Source: Ilex aquifolium
Taxonomy: Eukaryota > Streptophyta > Magnoliopsida > Aquifoliales > Aquifoliaceae
Direction of reading: 5' to 3'
Assembly: GCA_951799425.1 (NCBI GenBank)
Contig: OX637402.1
Coordinates: 21,403,844 to 21,467,843, forward strand
Length of the DNA: 64,000 nt
Shown here: in pieces, positions 62,501 through 64,000 of the stretch
How the letters are laid out: each line of letters opens with the position of its first letter
Position numbering within the stretch: the first letter of the stretch is position 1
Made by a program: the position numbers and the translations under genes
Notes under the pieces: model-generated
Database searches by the model: none
Seen by the model: the letters and a program-made list of their open reading frames with translations, nothing else
What the model was told of the DNA's origin: nothing

Positions 62501-62999
62501 CTCCTAAAACATCATATGGACTATCAGCCTCAACTCCCATTATTCTTGTAACCTGACCAAATAAAATAAACAAGCTCATAAGTTATTAGTCATGATAAGT
62601 AATTCAGTCACAATAAAGTTCACAAGCTCATAACTAGGAACCTCTTCAAAACGCTCAGCTTCGTTTGCTGATTCAGCTTCTTTAACCATCGCAGGAGGTG
62701 GAGGTCCTATAAATAGTTCTGTGTCTTCTTCGAACTCAGCCTCTCTATATATATTCAATCACCAAATGTTAACATAGCAATCATATTAAGTAGAAGGTAT
62801 ATTTGGATAACAAAAGCACCATATACGAAGCAAATACTGATATATATCCACATCAACTGTTTTGTATAAAAAAAGGGATTTGCATATATACTTTGCAACA
62901 GTGAATATAATTTGCAAATACCTTAGTTCGGCCTCCGCTTCTGTTAATTTGGCTGCTGCAGCAAGTAACTCAGCAGACGGCATTTCTGGTCCAATCATC
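44530..62999 (-). CDS. J-domain (DnaJ) protein with DUF3752/GPALPP-type C-terminus, 5'-partial
   Basis: Nine visible exons on the minus strand: 62999-62922, 62744-62642, 62552-62464, 61758-61647, 57599-57546, 57470-57422, 45928-45828, 45056-44944 and 44869-44530. Junction phases agree, giving 345 aa to a TAG. The first visible exon (MIGPEMPSAELLAAAAKLTE) follows an acceptor, so the start is right of the window. Next come ELFIGPPPPAMV (GPALPP-like), the J domain DSPYDVLGVNRNMSSDNVKK then YWKLSLIVHPDKCSHP with the HPD motif that stimulates Hsp70, a basic/acidic helix, EEWMTTLPPERK, and the DUF3752 part (IWTDTPSEKAQKAK, HPWKPWDREKDL). It resembles Arabidopsis At1g65280 (from memory). GPALPP/DUF3752 proteins are nuclear and poorly understood; a chaperone role in RNA processing is only inferred. 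The intron between 57422 and 45928 is 11.5 kb. Confidence 0.92.
46344..46605. repeat. dispersed repeat copy, inverse of 60661-60806
   Basis: 46344-46490 (GAATGTGTATCGATATATTTG and onward) matches the inverse complement of 60661-60806 (CATATACCGATACACATTC) over about 150 bases with scattered differences. The right end (CACGTGCTTC) resembles the CTATGAAGCAC-type terminus of the MITEs in this gene. ATGTC pentamers are tandemly repeated at 46556-46574. Confidence 0.6.
48471..48645 (+). repeat. 5' LTR of the plus-strand copia element
   Basis: 175 bp, TGTTAGAG to AATTATCA, with CTATAAAAAGAC as TATA box at about 48530. Aligns end to end with 53744-53916. Confidence 0.93.
48646..48655 (+). other. 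primer-binding site (initiator tRNA-Met)
   Basis: TGGTATCAGA directly after the LTR; the next bases depart from the usual GC. Confidence 0.85.
48656..49726 (+). other. copia leader and decayed gag region
   Basis: T/G-rich, no conserved gag domain recognised on the plus strand. Open frames on both strands (about 90 codons) look like compositional shadows. The gag coding region is largely lost or very diverged. Confidence 0.45.
49727..53640 (+). pseudogene. copia polyprotein remnant (protease/INT/RT/RNase H)
   Basis: Plus strand: YPDALSTSSSVVSFTLGPSG and a gag-pre-integrase at about 50060-50260 (LSPQSFSFYL, HSCIGHISHSRLKFL). Next is integrase with CIDTPKQNGVAEHKHRHTME at 50584 and LSPRSILCVFIGYDEDQKGH at about 50860, then RT (ARLLAKGFAQEY at 51585, YIDDMIITG at about 51980). 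After the hAT comes QYFLHIEVATSPKGYLLSQS, then RNase H (YCNNTTAIQMAHN, KCTKHIEIDCHFAR). Multiple stops and frameshifts make it non-functional. Confidence 0.88.
52012..52828. mobile_element. non-autonomous hAT element inside copia RT
   Basis: It starts TAGGGGGGGCGGGCC and ends GAGTTGCACCCCTA. Flanks are GTAATGAC (52004-52011) and GTGATGAC (52829-52836), an 8-bp TSD with one mismatch. Interior GGGTTCGGGTTCGGG and CAACCCGAACCCG motifs match the 36835-37456 family. It lies just downstream of the YIDD catalytic motif. Confidence 0.82.
53744..53916 (+). repeat. 3' LTR of the plus-strand copia element
   Basis: 173 bp, TGTTAAAA to AATTATCA, preceded by a polypurine tract and followed by the CCCTT TSD. 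Confidence 0.93.
54502..55100. mobile_element. solo LTR (599 bp) inside the LINE
   Basis: Begins TGATGTAGG and ends CCCATCA (TG...CA, inverted TGATG/CATCA). CTTTC flanks it on both sides (54497-54501, 55101-55105). Excising it rejoins the LINE frame. Repeated GTGAACAGTA motifs lie at 54549-54590. No internal domain. Confidence 0.82.
55320..55938. mobile_element. MITE of the CTATGAAGCAC family inside the LINE
   Basis: The left end GACTATGAAACACAAATAC is inverse to the right end CGTATCCGCGCTTCATAG. The interior (ATAATCTTAGCAATAAATGT, CGTATCATACCCGTATC) matches 60129-60640. A short TGAT is repeated at the junctions, and removing the element rejoins the LINE frame. The superfamily is uncertain. 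Confidence 0.65.
56967..57417. other. intron DNA near the donor, homopolymer runs
   Basis: (GA)n at about 56970-56990, T15 at about 57328-57342 and G16 at about 57345-57360. The G run lies about 60 bases downstream of the donor on the transcribed strand, where it reads as poly(C). Confidence 0.55.
58403..58570 (-). mobile_element. possible poly(A) retroelement 3' end
   Basis: T14 at 58403-58416 reads as a poly(A) tail on the minus strand, preceded by AATAAAATGG and a GC-richer stretch. It resembles the 3' end of a LINE or a processed insertion; no domain or TSD identified. Confidence 0.3.
58690..58805 (+). mobile_element. possible tRNA-derived SINE
   Basis: A-box-like TTGGCACAAGG at about 58710 and B-box-like AGTTTGAACCCC at about 58750 are followed by an A-rich end. 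No clear TSD. Confidence 0.3.
60129..60640. mobile_element. MITE of the CTATGAAGCAC family, second copy
   Basis: Left end GCTATGAAGCACGGATAC. The interior shares ATAATCTTAGCAGCAAATA and ATTCTTTTAATTAATCAC with 55320-55938. The right end is CATATCTATACTTCC, followed by a 20-bp tandem duplication (60621-60640/60641-60660). Confidence 0.6.
60661..60806. repeat. dispersed repeat copy, inverse of 46344-46490
   Basis: Inverse-complement similarity to the copy in the 11.5-kb intron over about 150 bases. The pair could base-pair in the pre-mRNA. Confidence 0.55.
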
Positions 63000-64000
63000 C
63001 TGGCCAATGCAATGAATTGAGAAACATTAAACTCTAATTCTTAAATAATCAGATGATTGCATCACCAATGATAGATAGTACATGGTCTGGAACTCCAAAA
63101 TAGTTCAAATCAAGCACAAGTTCACCTTCAGGTTCAGACTGAAATGCCTATTTGATCAATGACTATTCAGTTTCTCATAAGCAACAGCATTTTGAGTTCT
63201 AAAGAACATGCAATCTTTATTCTTCCAGAAAGTACAATGCCAGTAAGTCCATTTAACTCATTCTTCTTGGTTGTAATTGGAGAATTATAAATGCTTTCCA
63301 AGGATATCAGAACACACTTAATAGACAATGTTAATCCTCTCCGCCAAATGTAATCTCCCATCCCACATGATGTGAGTAATTTCCTCAAAAAATCCCTATG
63401 GATAGCCCCAAGGAGAGACTTGAACTAAGTAGCTCCAGCTTCTTGAAGTGGGCTTATGGCTGTCTTGACTACTCCTTGGTAACTTTAACAGACTGACTTT
63501 CACAATGATCAAATGTCTCTGAATATTGTAATAAATCAAAACCAAACTCCTGATGTTCCAAGCAAAGTCAGGAAATGAAAGCGTGCATAGAAACGAAAAG
63601 ACAGTTAATCGTACTTATGGAAAATGTCAACTATGCTTAACAGTAACTAAAAATGGTGATAGGCAGCTTATTCATGCCTTGATAAACAGAAATATTGGGG
63701 AAAGCCTTCCCCTGGAGAACATGGATCAGTGTTCTCTAGCGTATGTGCACGTGTGCGCGTATTCCCAAAGGGAGAGGGTGCGCCTTGATACAACAGAGAG
63801 GTTACTCCATTGTAACTTGACATGGATTCGAATCATGGAAACGGAGACTAAAAACATCTCTCTCTCCAAACTCTGCAATAGTAGGAGCCTCATGCAATGA
63901 ACTAACCACCGAGAGAGCAAATGTTTTTTAGGGTAATCTGAGAGATCATTAATATTGCTTCAGATTAGTGGATGTATTCATCAGTGATCTCTTTATTAGA
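63000..64000 (-). other. intron of the J-domain gene, right edge
   Basis: No further J-domain-gene exon recognised here, so the preceding exon is beyond 64000. At about 63770-63895 the plus strand has a possible SINE remnant: a B-box-like GGATTCGAATC (63823-63833) followed by ATGGAAACGGAGAC and ACTCTGCAA, as in plant SINEs. A-box and TSD are not clear. Confidence 0.4.

Noticed and set aside
62922-62999. ATG at 62998 as the start of the J-domain protein
   Set aside because: It directly follows an acceptor-like GGCCAG, and family members continue upstream of this motif, so it is treated as internal.
1-64000. CRISPR arrays, bacterial operons, rRNA or canonical tRNA genes
   Set aside because: The sequence is plant nuclear; no regularly spaced direct repeats with unique spacers and no complete tRNA cloverleaf or rRNA segment noticed on reading.

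Overview
This is nuclear DNA from a flowering plant, most likely a core eudicot. The genes are intron-rich with GT-AG splicing, the protein families are plant-specific (a chloroplast-targeted ribosomal protein, a VND-type NAC factor, a CDPK terminal exon), and the intergenic DNA is AT-rich and full of Ty1/copia, LINE, hAT, PIF/Harbinger and SINE sequence. Exons were placed by eye from splice signals, reading phase and recalled family conservation. No alignment was run.

Layout. 1-1500: left-truncated copia remnant (-), apparently inside an intron of the next gene. 2706-2843: last exon of a calcium-dependent protein kinase (+). 4154-10223: plastid ribosomal protein L21 (+), five exons and a 4.4-kb second intron. 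10.2-13.1 kb: a PIF/Harbinger-like MITE and a hAT element, both with target-site duplications. 13091-16838: a TVP38/TMEM64 (VTT/DedA-type) membrane protein (-), four exons. 17.2-26.5 kb: an hAT element, nested palindromic MITEs and a decayed copia element (-) broken by a solo LTR and by an unclassified 1.45-kb insertion. 27221-29897: a VND7-like NAC transcription factor (-), three exons, with a GC-AG second intron that carries a SINE. 30-44 kb: no convincing gene; it holds MITEs, a CCA/TGG-rich block with a tandem array of about 122 bp, and a 41-bp minisatellite. 44530-62999 and beyond the right edge: a J-domain plus DUF3752 protein (-), nine visible exons over 18.5 kb.

The most unusual structure is the 11.5-kb intron (45929-57421) of the J-domain gene. 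A LINE lies there antisense to the host gene. It has been hit by a copia element with both LTRs (TSD CCCTT), a solo LTR (TSD CTTTC) and a MITE. The copia element was itself hit by an hAT element just after its reverse-transcriptase catalytic motif. Taking each insertion out rejoins the element it interrupted, which gives a relative order of events.

The host genes are unrelated single genes, not an operon or cluster: calcium signalling, plastid translation, endomembrane lipid/vesicle biology, xylem-vessel differentiation and an RNA-processing-type co-chaperone. I found no CRISPR, rRNA, convincing tRNA gene or biosynthetic cluster. The novelty here is in genome architecture, not in a new enzymatic system.
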